From contig DASUVJ010000003.1 of the NCBI GenBank assembly GCA_036378995.1, positions 1-9,491 on the forward strand: DNA of 9,491 bases, read 5' to 3'. The DNA is from DASUVJ01 sp036378995 (GTDB lineage Bacteria > Patescibacteriota > Saccharimonadia > Saccharimonadales > Saccharimonadaceae). The notes beneath the pieces are model-generated. The model did not search any database and was not told the origin of the DNA. It saw only the letters and a list, made by a program, of their open reading frames with translations. Shown here in pieces: positions 1 through 5,144 of the stretch; position 1 is the first letter of the stretch; every line of letters starts with the position of its first letter. A program made the translations under genes and the position numbers.

Positions 1-795
1 CATACCAGGGAAGATTGAACGGTCTATGAGGGTTGGGATGTTTTCGATCGTTTTTTCTGGCTTTTTAAGCGGGTTGCCAACAATACCTTTTGAAAGGATC
101 AAACCACCACGCGGACCACGGAGAGTTTTGTGTGTCGTCGTCGTAATAACATGGAACCCGTCATCGAATGGATTACGCGCTACGCCACCAGCGATCAGGC
201 CGGCAATGTGCGCCATGTCGGCCATCAAAAGCGCGCCGACTTCGTTTCCGATTGCAGCAAATTTGGCATAGTCAAGCTCACGCGGGTACGCACTAAAACC
301 AGCAAGAATGATCTTTGGCTTGTGCTCGAGCGCCAGGCGGCGAAGTTCTTCGTAGTCGATCTCGCCCGTCTCAACGTCCTTCATTTTGTAACGGATAAAG
401 TTATATAGATGCGCGCTGCGGGTTACGGGCGCTCCGTGCGTTAAGTGGCCGCCGTGCGACAGATCCATCGCAAGCACCGTATCGCCCGGCTCTAGCCATG
501 CGCTATACACCGCCTCGTTGGCCGGCGCACCGGAATGCGGCTGCACATTGGCATGATCTGCACCAAACAGCTTTTTAGCGCGGTCAATTGCCAGCTGCTC
601 CACTTGGTCGGTAAATTCTTGGCCGCCGTAGTAACGACGTCCTGGGTAGCCTTCAGAGTATTTGTTAGTAAAGATGCTTCCGAGTGCCGTTAGTACATCG
701 CGCGAGACATAGTTTTCGCTTGGAATAAGCTCTAGGCCATCGCGTTCGCGCTGCTCTTCACCTGCTATTAATGCTGCAATATCAGTGTCATTCAT
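1..795 (-). CDS. glyA: Serine hydroxymethyltransferase, 5' part (runs off the window)
   Basis: PLP enzyme that interconverts serine plus tetrahydrofolate with glycine plus 5,10-methylene-tetrahydrofolate, supplying one-carbon units in the cytoplasm. The visible 265 residues begin MNDTDIAALI and include the family landmarks LIPSENYVS near residue 25, YPGRRYYGG near 55, and HGGHLTHG. The PLP-binding motif is TTTTHKTLRGPRGG, with the Schiff-base lysine at residue 223. About 150 C-terminal residues are missing beyond base 1 (family length is about 415). The ATG at 795 was chosen because AAGGGG (808-803) lies 7 bases upstream as a good Shine-Dalgarno and the protein starts at the usual family position. 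It is divergent from murA. Between HKTLRGPRGG and FPGM there is a lysine-rich segment (KGIVGNPLKKPEKT) that looks longer than in the E. coli enzyme. Identification is secure. Confidence 0.97.
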   Translation of the reverse strand, partial: MNDTDIAALIAGEEQRERDGLELIPSENYVSRDVLTALGSIFTNKYSEGYPGRRYYGGQEFTDQVEQLAIDRAKKLFGADHANVQPHSGAPANEAVYSAWLEPGDTVLAMDLSHGGHLTHGAPVTRSAHLYNFIRYKMKDVETGEIDYEELRRLALEHKPKIILAGFSAYPRELDYAKFAAIGNEVGALLMADMAHIAGLIAGGVARNPFDDGFHVITTTTHKTLRGPRGGLILSKGIVGNPLKKPEKTIENIPTLIDRSIFPGM

Positions 796-802
796 AATGA
801 AT

Positions 803-808
803 CCCCTT
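803..808 (-). promoter_or_regulatory. Shine-Dalgarno site of glyA
   Basis: AAGGGG read on the minus strand, 7 bases upstream of the glyA ATG. It is one of only two convincing Shine-Dalgarno-like sequences in the window, the other being before the DUF2277 gene. It indicates that glyA has a conventional untranslated leader, unlike most of its neighbours. Confidence 0.7.
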
Positions 809-859
809 GGTTAAAATAAGTTCGGTCGTGGTGGATGCAGCAAATTAGATCATATTTGT

Positions 860-868
860 ATTGTATCA
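860..868 (-). promoter_or_regulatory. Possible glyA promoter, extended -10
   Basis: TGATACAAT on the minus strand is an extended -10 (TGn plus TACAAT), implying a glyA leader of roughly 55-60 bases. No convincing -35 hexamer lies 17 bases upstream. A second hexamer, TATGAT (854-849), and the minus-strand TGATATAAA at the left arm of the murA dyad (953-945) are alternatives. No riboswitch-like structure was recognised in the leader. Confidence 0.4.
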
Positions 869-945
869 GATAGAGAAGCATCTCGCGACTAAAGAACTCC
901 CAATTTGAGCCCTATTCTTCATTTTTTATGTATTTTAGGCTTGTT

Positions 946-965
946 TTATATCATCCGTGATATAA
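946..965. promoter_or_regulatory. Perfect inverted repeat over the murA -10: candidate HTH-MurA operator
   Basis: TTATATCA (946-953), spacer TCCG (954-957), TGATATAA (958-965): eight of eight base pairs match, giving a 20-bp dyad. The right arm is the extended -10 of murA, so a protein bound here would block RNA polymerase. XRE/Cro-type HTH dimers, the domain present at the N-terminus of this MurA, typically bind dyads of this size. Autoregulation is inferred. A rival reading is that the left arm is an inverted extended -10 firing toward glyA. Confidence 0.55.
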
Positions 966-966
966 T
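958..966 (+). promoter_or_regulatory. murA promoter, extended -10 (leaderless)
   Basis: TGATATAAT matches the extended -10 consensus perfectly. TATAAT ends at 966 and the murA ATG begins at 973, a gap of 6 bases, so transcription should start at or beside the start codon. The nearest -35-like hexamer (TTGTTT, 941-946) is only 14 bases away, so the promoter probably relies on the TGn element. Confidence 0.8.
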
Positions 967-972
967 TAATTC

Positions 973-2505
973 ATGAGCAACGATGACTACAAAGTAAAAA
1001 TCGGAAAACTTATTCAAGAAAACCGCGTCAACCGCGGCCTTACCCAGGCTGATCTTGCAGAACAGCTTGGTACATCACAAAGTGCCATTAACCGCATTGA
1101 GAAGGGCGGTCAGAACGTAAGTCTTGAGATGGTCGCACGTATTAGCGATGTACTCTCGAGCAATATCGTCACCCTTAATGACACACGCAAGATGAACTTC
1201 CGCGTGCACGGCGGCAAAAAACTATCCGGCAGCATTGAGGTAAAAACCAGCAAGAACGCTGCCGTTGGCCTTTTGTGTGCTGCCCTTTTAAATAAAAGCA
1301 AGACTACCCTTCGCCGTGTCGCAAAGATCGAAGAGGTCAACCGAATCATTGAGGTTCTTACCAGTATTGGCGTAAAGATCCGCTGGATTAACGACAGCGA
1401 CCTGGAGATTATTCCTCCAAAGCGCCTTGAGCTCGAAAACATGGATATTGCTGCTGCAAAACGCACGCGCACCGTCATTATGTTCTTAGGCCCGCTGCTT
1501 CACCAATATAAAGACTTTAAACTGCCGTTTGCCGGCGGCTGTAACCTTGGTACGCGCACCGTGGAGCCGCACCTCGTAGGCTTAGCGCCGTTTGGCATGG
1601 ACGTTGAAGCTCGTCCAAACACCGACTATTACCATGCGGTCGTCAAAGAAACGCCAGTAGATAAGACTATTCTACTCACCGAACGCGGCGATACCGTGAC
1701 CGAAAACGTCATTATGGCAGCTGCCCTTTACGACGGCACGGTTACTATCCGTAATGCCAGCCCTAACTATATGGTTCAGGATGTTTGTTTCTTCCTGCAA
1801 AAGCTGGGTGTAAAAATTGAGGGAATCGGCACGACTACCCTTAAAATTACCGGTAAAAAGAAGATCAGCCAAGATGTTGAATACTACCCGAGCGAAGATC
1901 CGATCGAGGCTATGAGCCTGATCGCCGCCGGCATCGTAACAGATTCTGAAATCAGCGTTATGCGCGCGCCTATTGAGTTTATCGAGCTGGAACTGGCCGT
2001 ACTTGAAGGTATGGGATTGCAGTACGAGCTCAGCGACGAATACAAAGCCCGCAACGGCTCAACACGCTTAGTAGATGTTCATCTAAAACACTCGAGCCTC
2101 GTTGCCCCTAAGGATAAACTCCACAGTATGCCATTCCCTGGTGTTAACATGGACAACCTGCCGTTCCTTGGCCTTATCGCCACTGTTGCCAAAGGCCGTA
2201 CGCTTGTACACGACTGGTCGTACGAAAACCGAGCAATTTACTTTACAGAGCTCACCAAGCTAAATGCCACCATCGAGCTGGTCGATCCGCACCGCGTATA
2301 CATTACCGGCCCTACCAAGTGGAAGCCGGCTGACGTGATTGCGCCGCCTGCCCTTCGCCCATCGGTTGTTATTTTACTTGCCATGCTCGCTGCACCCGGC
2401 ACCTCTACCTTGCGCGACGTTTATTCAATTAACCGCGGCTACGAGGACTTTGCCAATCGCTTAAACACCCTCGGCGCTGAGATCGAAACGCTGCGCGAGA
2501 TTTAA
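973..2505 (+). CDS. murA: UDP-N-acetylglucosamine 1-carboxyvinyltransferase (MurA) with N-terminal HTH domain
   Basis: First committed step of peptidoglycan synthesis: transfer of enolpyruvate from PEP to UDP-GlcNAc in the cytoplasm. Residues about 8-68 form an XRE/Cro-type helix-turn-helix (GLTQADLAEQLGTSQSAINRIEKG). The MurA body runs from about M74 (MNFRVHGG, aligning with the E. coli start MDKFRVQG) to 510. By eye-alignment with E. coli MurA, active-site residues are kept: K94/N95 (K22/N23), R166 (R91), C190 in GGCNLGTR (C115), R195 (R120), D394 (D305) and RGYE at 488-491 (R397). Cys at 190 predicts fosfomycin sensitivity. The FPTDMQ motif around the Asp is changed to VNMDNL. At 510 residues the protein exceeds the usual 420, mainly because of the HTH. 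There is no Shine-Dalgarno, and the leaderless promoter fixes the ATG. The 3' end overlaps the convergent gene by 3 bases. Confidence 0.95.
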   Translation: MSNDDYKVKIGKLIQENRVNRGLTQADLAEQLGTSQSAINRIEKGGQNVSLEMVARISDVLSSNIVTLNDTRKMNFRVHGGKKLSGSIEVKTSKNAAVGLLCAALLNKSKTTLRRVAKIEEVNRIIEVLTSIGVKIRWINDSDLEIIPPKRLELENMDIAAAKRTRTVIMFLGPLLHQYKDFKLPFAGGCNLGTRTVEPHLVGLAPFGMDVEARPNTDYYHAVVKETPVDKTILLTERGDTVTENVIMAAALYDGTVTIRNASPNYMVQDVCFFLQKLGVKIEGIGTTTLKITGKKKISQDVEYYPSEDPIEAMSLIAAGIVTDSEISVMRAPIEFIELELAVLEGMGLQYELSDEYKARNGSTRLVDVHLKHSSLVAPKDKLHSMPFPGVNMDNLPFLGLIATVAKGRTLVHDWSYENRAIYFTELTKLNATIELVDPHRVYITGPTKWKPADVIAPPALRPSVVILLAMLAAPGTSTLRDVYSINRGYEDFANRLNTLGAEIETLREI

Positions 2506-3260
2506 TAGCTAAACTCTGCAAAACAGAGATAATGATCAGACTGCGTCTCTAACACTTCTGATCGCACAAGCTCCGGACCAGAAAACAATATATGGTCCGG
2601 GGTCTTTTTTAGCCCTTCTTTGTTGGGTCGAGTCAAGACATCTGGCAACGCGTCAGTAGCCCCCGAACGAGAGAAGAATTCGGGATAAATAGTTGCCGGC
2701 GAATTAAAGTTAAAGTCTCCGCAGAATACAAAAAGGGCAGCGAGCGACTCACATAGAACTCGATCGATTTTTCTGGCAAGATCCCTACCCTCACCCTTAT
2801 CATAAGCTGCACCAAACACTCCCAGGGGTAGCATCTGGGTATTGGCAACCATCAACCCCTCAAACGACACGACCTGCAGAGCTTTATGATGCACCTCTGC
2901 CGGTCGCCCATCGGAAAAGAAAAGGGGAAATTCAGGGTATGGGTACATCGTGGTTTTGATATGTTCAAAAGGTCGCTTTGCGATAATTGCCATGCCTAAT
3001 CGGTACTGCGGATCGACATGTGACGGGCTAATCGCCTCTTCGTAGACATAATCATGGCCTAAAAGACCAGCCAACTCCCGCGCCACAGAACGGTCTTCAT
3101 TACTGTGGTTCTCCTGCATACAGACGATATCCGGAGAAAACTTACGAATCTGCGAGGCGAAATACTCTAGATCTTCCTCTTCATAATCAAAGTGATCGAG
3201 CGATTTCATTTTTCGTCCCCCTGCAATATTCCAGGAGACGATCTTGAGACTTTTTGTCAT
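2502..3260 (-). CDS. Endonuclease/exonuclease/phosphatase (EEP) family hydrolase
   Basis: A 252-residue metal-dependent phosphodiesterase-fold protein of the DNase I/APE/sphingomyelinase superfamily. Motifs in order: IVSWNI (N11), QEN (metal-binding E50), GDFNFN (D182, N184), PDHI (D222, H223) and SDHY (D242, H243). The position usually occupied by a catalytic His in an NTHL-like motif is Gln (NTQM, Q142), a single-base difference from His, so activity may be altered. No signal peptide is seen, so a cytoplasmic role is likely, but the substrate cannot be told (nucleic acid, phospholipid or small phosphate ester). The ATG at 3260 is chosen because a -10 hexamer sits 6 bases upstream; an in-frame ATG at 3395 would read through tRNA-His. 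Its TAA overlaps the murA TAA on the opposite strand. Confidence 0.88.
   Translation of the reverse strand: MTKSLKIVSWNIAGGRKMKSLDHFDYEEEDLEYFASQIRKFSPDIVCMQENHSNEDRSVARELAGLLGHDYVYEEAISPSHVDPQYRLGMAIIAKRPFEHIKTTMYPYPEFPLFFSDGRPAEVHHKALQVVSFEGLMVANTQMLPLGVFGAAYDKGEGRDLARKIDRVLCESLAALFVFCGDFNFNSPATIYPEFFSRSGATDALPDVLTRPNKEGLKKTPDHILFSGPELVRSEVLETQSDHYLCFAEFSY
2571..2610 (+). terminator. Intrinsic terminator of murA, inside the convergent gene
   Basis: Stem CTCCGGACCA (2571-2580) pairs with TGGTCCGGGG (2593-2602) over ten base pairs including one G-U, with a 12-base loop, followed by TCTTTTTT (2603-2610). It lies 65 bases past the murA stop. On the minus strand the same bases encode residues about 217-230 of the hydrolase, including its PDHI catalytic motif, and lack a trailing T-tract, so termination should be one-directional. 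Confidence 0.85.
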
Positions 3261-3266
3261 ATTAAA

Positions 3267-3272
3267 AGCATA
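3267..3272 (-). promoter_or_regulatory. -10 of the EEP hydrolase gene (leaderless)
   Basis: TATGCT on the minus strand ends 6 bases before the ATG at 3260, the same spacing as at murA. No -35 consensus was found at 17 bases. Taken alone the hexamer is modest; the recurring spacing across the window supports it. Confidence 0.55.
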
Positions 3273-3278
3273 CACCAC

Positions 3279-3312
3279 AAAATAAAATATCCCGCTAAAT
3301 GCGAGACATTTT
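3279..3312 (-). terminator. Intrinsic terminator of tRNA-His
   Basis: On the minus strand AAAATGTCTCGC (3312-3301) pairs with GCGGGATATTTT (3295-3284) over 12 pairs, including G-U pairs, around loop ATTTA, followed by ATTTT. It starts 3 bases after the encoded CCA of tRNA-His and ends just upstream of the EEP promoter, separating the two transcription units. Confidence 0.8.
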
Positions 3313-3315
3313 ACT

Positions 3316-3393
3316 TGGGGCGAATGATGGGGATCGAACCCACTACCTTCGGAACCACAACCCGACGCTCTAACCAGATGAGCTACATTCGCC
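3316..3393 (-). tRNA. tRNA-His (anticodon GTG)
   Basis: Cloverleaf on the minus strand: acceptor GCGAATG (3392-3386) with CATTCGC (3326-3320), D-stem GCTC/GAGC, anticodon stem TCGGG/TCCGA closing loop TTGTGGT (anticodon at 3358-3356), and T-arm GTGGG-TTCGATC-CCCAT. Identity elements of tRNA-His are visible: an encoded extra G-1 (3393) opposite discriminator C73 (3319). The 3' CCA is encoded (3318-3316). Confidence 0.96.
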
Positions 3394-3405
3394 AAATACT
3401 ACGCA

Positions 3406-3434
3406 ATTGTAGCATAGATTTACAGGGATGAAAA
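3406..3434 (-). promoter_or_regulatory. Promoter of tRNA-His
   Basis: Minus strand: TTTTCA (3434-3429) as a -35, 17-base spacer, TACAAT (3411-3406) as the -10 with an extended TGC in front. Twelve bases separate the -10 from G-1 of the tRNA, giving a short 5' leader for RNase P. It is one of the few promoters here with both hexamers recognisable. Confidence 0.7.
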
Positions 3435-3440
3435 GGCGTT

Positions 3441-3809
3441 TTAACCGTAGGGATTGTAGCCCCGAGTTGGCGGTTCGCGAAACGCCTGACGATTTGATCC
3501 GCCCGCTCCGACATCGGGTCCGGAGCTTAGATTTTGCTCACCTGCGTTTGCCGCCTGGCGAGTGTTGAAACCTGGCGATTCCCTGTGGAATCTGTCTTTC
3601 TTACGATCTCTGTGATGCTTATCGTGTTCACGCGCGACTAATGAATCGCGGTACTGACGAATCGTACTGCGGTTCTTCTCAATACGCATACGCTGCTCGA
3701 ATGATTGATGGCTTGTCGAGCCAAGGCTACCGCCATTAGCCGCCTCGGCATAACCGCTGCTATGAAACGGCTTTTCGTTACTATCATGCACAAAACGATT
3801 TATGCTCAT
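3441..3809 (-). CDS. Orphan basic, low-complexity protein, function unknown
   Basis: I recognise no family for this 122-residue protein. Residues about 35-77 are a highly charged, probably helical stretch rich in Arg, Lys, His and Asp (for example REHDKHHRDRKKDRFHRE), flanked by Gly/Ser/Asn-rich segments that look disordered; the C-terminus is Pro/Gly/Tyr-rich (PPTRGYNPYG). There is no signal peptide or membrane segment. The composition would suit nucleic-acid or polyanion binding, but that is inference. Support for a real gene comes from a perfect TATAAT 7 bases before the ATG and from the open frame filling the space between tRNA-Gly and tRNA-His. It is divergent from tRNA-Gly. Confidence 0.68.
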   Translation of the reverse strand: MSINRFVHDSNEKPFHSSGYAEAANGGSLGSTSHQSFEQRMRIEKNRSTIRQYRDSLVAREHDKHHRDRKKDRFHRESPGFNTRQAANAGEQNLSSGPDVGAGGSNRQAFREPPTRGYNPYG

Positions 3810-3816
3810 GCTTTTT

Positions 3817-3822
3817 ATTATA
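3817..3822 (-). promoter_or_regulatory. -10 of the basic-protein gene (leaderless)
   Basis: TATAAT on the minus strand, with 7 bases between it and the ATG at 3809. TTCAGA lies 19 bases upstream as a weak -35. It stands back to back with the tRNA-Gly -10 on the other strand, only 13 bases apart. Confidence 0.68.
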
Positions 3823-3832
3823 GACTAAAATC

Positions 3833-3841
3833 TGTTATAAT
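3833..3841 (+). promoter_or_regulatory. Promoter of tRNA-Gly, extended -10
   Basis: TGTTATAAT is a perfect -10 with an extended TGn element, 11 bases before the first tRNA base, leaving a leader of about 5 bases. No clear -35 is visible. It forms a tight divergent pair with the promoter of the basic-protein gene. Confidence 0.75.
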
Positions 3842-3852
3842 TCTGAAGCAAC

Positions 3853-3927
3853 GCGGGCGTCGTATAATGGCTAATATGCCTGCCTTCCAAGCAAGCGATG
3901 CGAGTTCGATTCTCGCCGCCCGCACCA
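3853..3927 (+). tRNA. tRNA-Gly (anticodon TCC)
   Basis: Acceptor GCGGGCG (3853-3859) pairs with CGCCCGC (3917-3923); D-arm GTAT-AATGGCTA-ATAT; anticodon loop CTTCCAA with TCC at 3886-3888; T-arm GCGAG-TTCGATT-CTCGC; discriminator A3924 and encoded CCA 3925-3927. The anticodon stem CCTGC/GCAAG has one C-A mismatch at the 28-42 pair; otherwise the cloverleaf is complete. It reads GGA and GGG codons. Confidence 0.95.
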
Positions 3928-3940
3928 TATGCACATTCAG

Positions 3941-3966
3941 CAGATCCTCCGGGGTCTGTTTTTGTT
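3941..3966 (+). terminator. Intrinsic terminator of tRNA-Gly
   Basis: CAGATCC (3941-3947) pairs with GGGTCTG (3952-3958) around tetraloop TCCG, one pair being U-G, followed by TTTTTGTT. It lies 13 bases after the tRNA CCA and just before the -10 of the DUF4260 gene. Confidence 0.82.
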
Positions 3967-3971
3967 GGATC

Positions 3972-3980
3972 TGATATACT
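3972..3980 (+). promoter_or_regulatory. Promoter of the DUF4260 gene, extended -10 (leaderless)
   Basis: TGATATACT is an extended -10. The hexamer TATACT ends 6 bases before the ATG at 3987. The upstream region where a -35 would lie is occupied by the tRNA-Gly terminator. Confidence 0.75.
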
Positions 3981-3986
3981 AAGCTC

Positions 3987-4373
3987 ATGCTTTCTCAATA
4001 TATGAAACGAATCATCAGTACCGAATATTTATTTGCCGCAGTGCTCGTTGCCCTGTTTTACGTGACCGTTGGCGGGTTTGCCTGGTACTGGCTGATCATT
4101 CTCTTTTTAGCCTTTGATGTTAGTATTGCTGGCTACTTGGTTAATAAAAAGGTCGGGGCTATCACCTATAACATCGGTCATAGTCTTATCGGACCAGCGA
4201 TTTTACTAGCGCTATACGTTGCGTTCGATATGAAATGGATGCTGTTTGTTACTCTTTTATGGCTGTTCCATATTTTTGTGGACCGTGCCCAAGGCTACGG
4301 CCTAAAGCACTTTGAAGGCTTTGAGCACACCCACCTGGGCAAAATCGGCAAAGCCAAAAAAGCCGAGAAATAG
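3987..4373 (+). CDS. DUF4260 family small membrane protein
   Basis: A 128-residue protein resembling the DUF4260 family, whose function is unknown. Hydrophobic segments span roughly residues 13-29, 32-51, 66-80 and 83-98, consistent with four membrane passes. Family-like signatures are the D-x-S-x-x-GY-x-x-N start (DVSIAGYLVN, 44-53), GAITYNIGHS (57-66) and the C-terminal HIFVDRAQGYGLKHFEGFEHTHLGKIGK (95-122), rich in His and charged residues and predicted cytoplasmic. The Lys-rich tail ends the protein. M1 rather than M6 is preferred because the -10 is placed exactly 6 bases before it. It is convergent with the tail-like operon, with one base between stops. No clear terminator follows. Confidence 0.85.
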   Translation: MLSQYMKRIISTEYLFAAVLVALFYVTVGGFAWYWLIILFLAFDVSIAGYLVNKKVGAITYNIGHSLIGPAILLALYVAFDMKWMLFVTLLWLFHIFVDRAQGYGLKHFEGFEHTHLGKIGKAKKAEK

Positions 4374-4374
4374 T

Positions 4375-5142
4375 TTAGGACTTCGTCACCTTCCAGGTGC
4401 CTGTTCCCGCATCCCATACTTTTGCCTTTGCGGGTACAGCAACACCGCCGCTATATGCCTTTGGAGTAAAGGTTTTCCATGTTGAAGATGCAGCATCCCA
4501 GACCTTTCCCTTGCCTGTTAATGAAGAGCTCGAGTACGGCCCAATCCACTCAAGACCATCAGCGACACGAAACGTATCGAGCGTTACCGCCGCACTTGCA
4601 CCCGCGCTAGAAAAGAGACCGATTCGCCATCGCGACATATTCCCTGGAGCGCCAGATCCTGTAAACGACAAGGTTTCATTTGGAACTGTTGCATCAGGAT
4701 CAACAAAGAACCGTACGGTAAATACTGGTGATGCCTGTACAGTCTGATTAAACTGCCAATCCACCCTATACCACTGATCAGCCACCCAGCTAAACGACGT
4801 TACGCCTGCCCGAGTTGCTCCGTTCGTCACATCAAAATGACCATCGGAATGGATTCTGATTGCCACCACGATGGCTAATTGTGATGTCGTAATATTAACG
4901 AAGCGGTTGGATCCCGTTGGCTGGCCGCCAGGTTTTACATAAACAGATCCCGAGTGGTTGATCGTACCTGAATTGGCGATGCCTATGTACTGGGTACCGA
5001 CGCCGCTGCCCAATAATGCAAAGGGGCCGTCTTTTGAACCGCCGGTATATGTTGCCCCGTTGACTTCAATGATGTCCCCCGAAATGGCAGGTGAAGCACC
5101 GTCGGGGCCTTCGTCAAAAAGGTAGGTTTGACGCACTGCCAT
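4375..5142 (-). CDS. Phage-tail-like or adhesin-like protein with jelly-roll domain and C-terminal KVWD repeats
   Basis: A 255-residue protein with no signal peptide. Residues about 25-195 are beta-rich and resemble a concanavalin A/LamG-like jelly roll as found in phage structural proteins: WYRVDWQFN (124-132), VRFFVDPDA (143-151), then WRIGLFSSAGASAAVTLDTFRVAD (172-195). The C-terminus carries two copies of a ten-residue motif, KVWDAASSTW (213-222) and KVWDAGTGTW (241-250), like the W-rich repeats closing many tail-fibre proteins. Its ATG is 2 bases after the stop of the upstream gene, so translation is probably coupled; no Shine-Dalgarno is seen. Likely role: a particle or cell-surface binding component, partner of the upstream gene. 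The fold is recognised only by pattern, not by search. Confidence 0.72.
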   Translation of the reverse strand: MAVRQTYLFDEGPDGASPAISGDIIEVNGATYTGGSKDGPFALLGSGVGTQYIGIANSGTINHSGSVYVKPGGQPTGSNRFVNITTSQLAIVVAIRIHSDGHFDVTNGATRAGVTSFSWVADQWYRVDWQFNQTVQASPVFTVRFFVDPDATVPNETLSFTGSGAPGNMSRWRIGLFSSAGASAAVTLDTFRVADGLEWIGPYSSSSLTGKGKVWDAASSTWKTFTPKAYSGGVAVPAKAKVWDAGTGTWKVTKS

Positions 5143-5144
5143 GA

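Noticed and set aside
26..408. Plus-strand open frames over glyA
   Set aside because: They are antisense shadows of an unmistakable serine hydroxymethyltransferase with its PLP lysine motif.
796..940. Possible riboswitch in the glyA leader
   Set aside because: Only a weak 4-pair hairpin (GAGA-AGCA-TCTC) is visible; no glycine or other riboswitch core was recognised. No CRISPR array, insertion sequence or long repeat was seen anywhere in the window.
1192..2505. Internal start at M74 producing HTH-less MurA
   Set aside because: M74 aligns with the E. coli start, but no Shine-Dalgarno and no -10 at the characteristic spacing precede it. An isoform cannot be excluded, only not supported.
2514..2528. 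CTCTG-CAAAA-CAGAG hairpin just after the murA stop
   Set aside because: Only five pairs and no T-tract; the hairpin at 2571-2610 is a far better terminator.
2502..3395. Longer 297-residue form of the EEP hydrolase starting at 3395
   Set aside because: The extra N-terminus is a translation of tRNA-His and its terminator. The EEP motif start and the -10 spacing both place the ATG at 3260.
3705..3974. Plus-strand 89-codon open frame
   Set aside because: It runs antisense through the basic-protein gene, then through tRNA-Gly and its terminator; no protein-like pattern.
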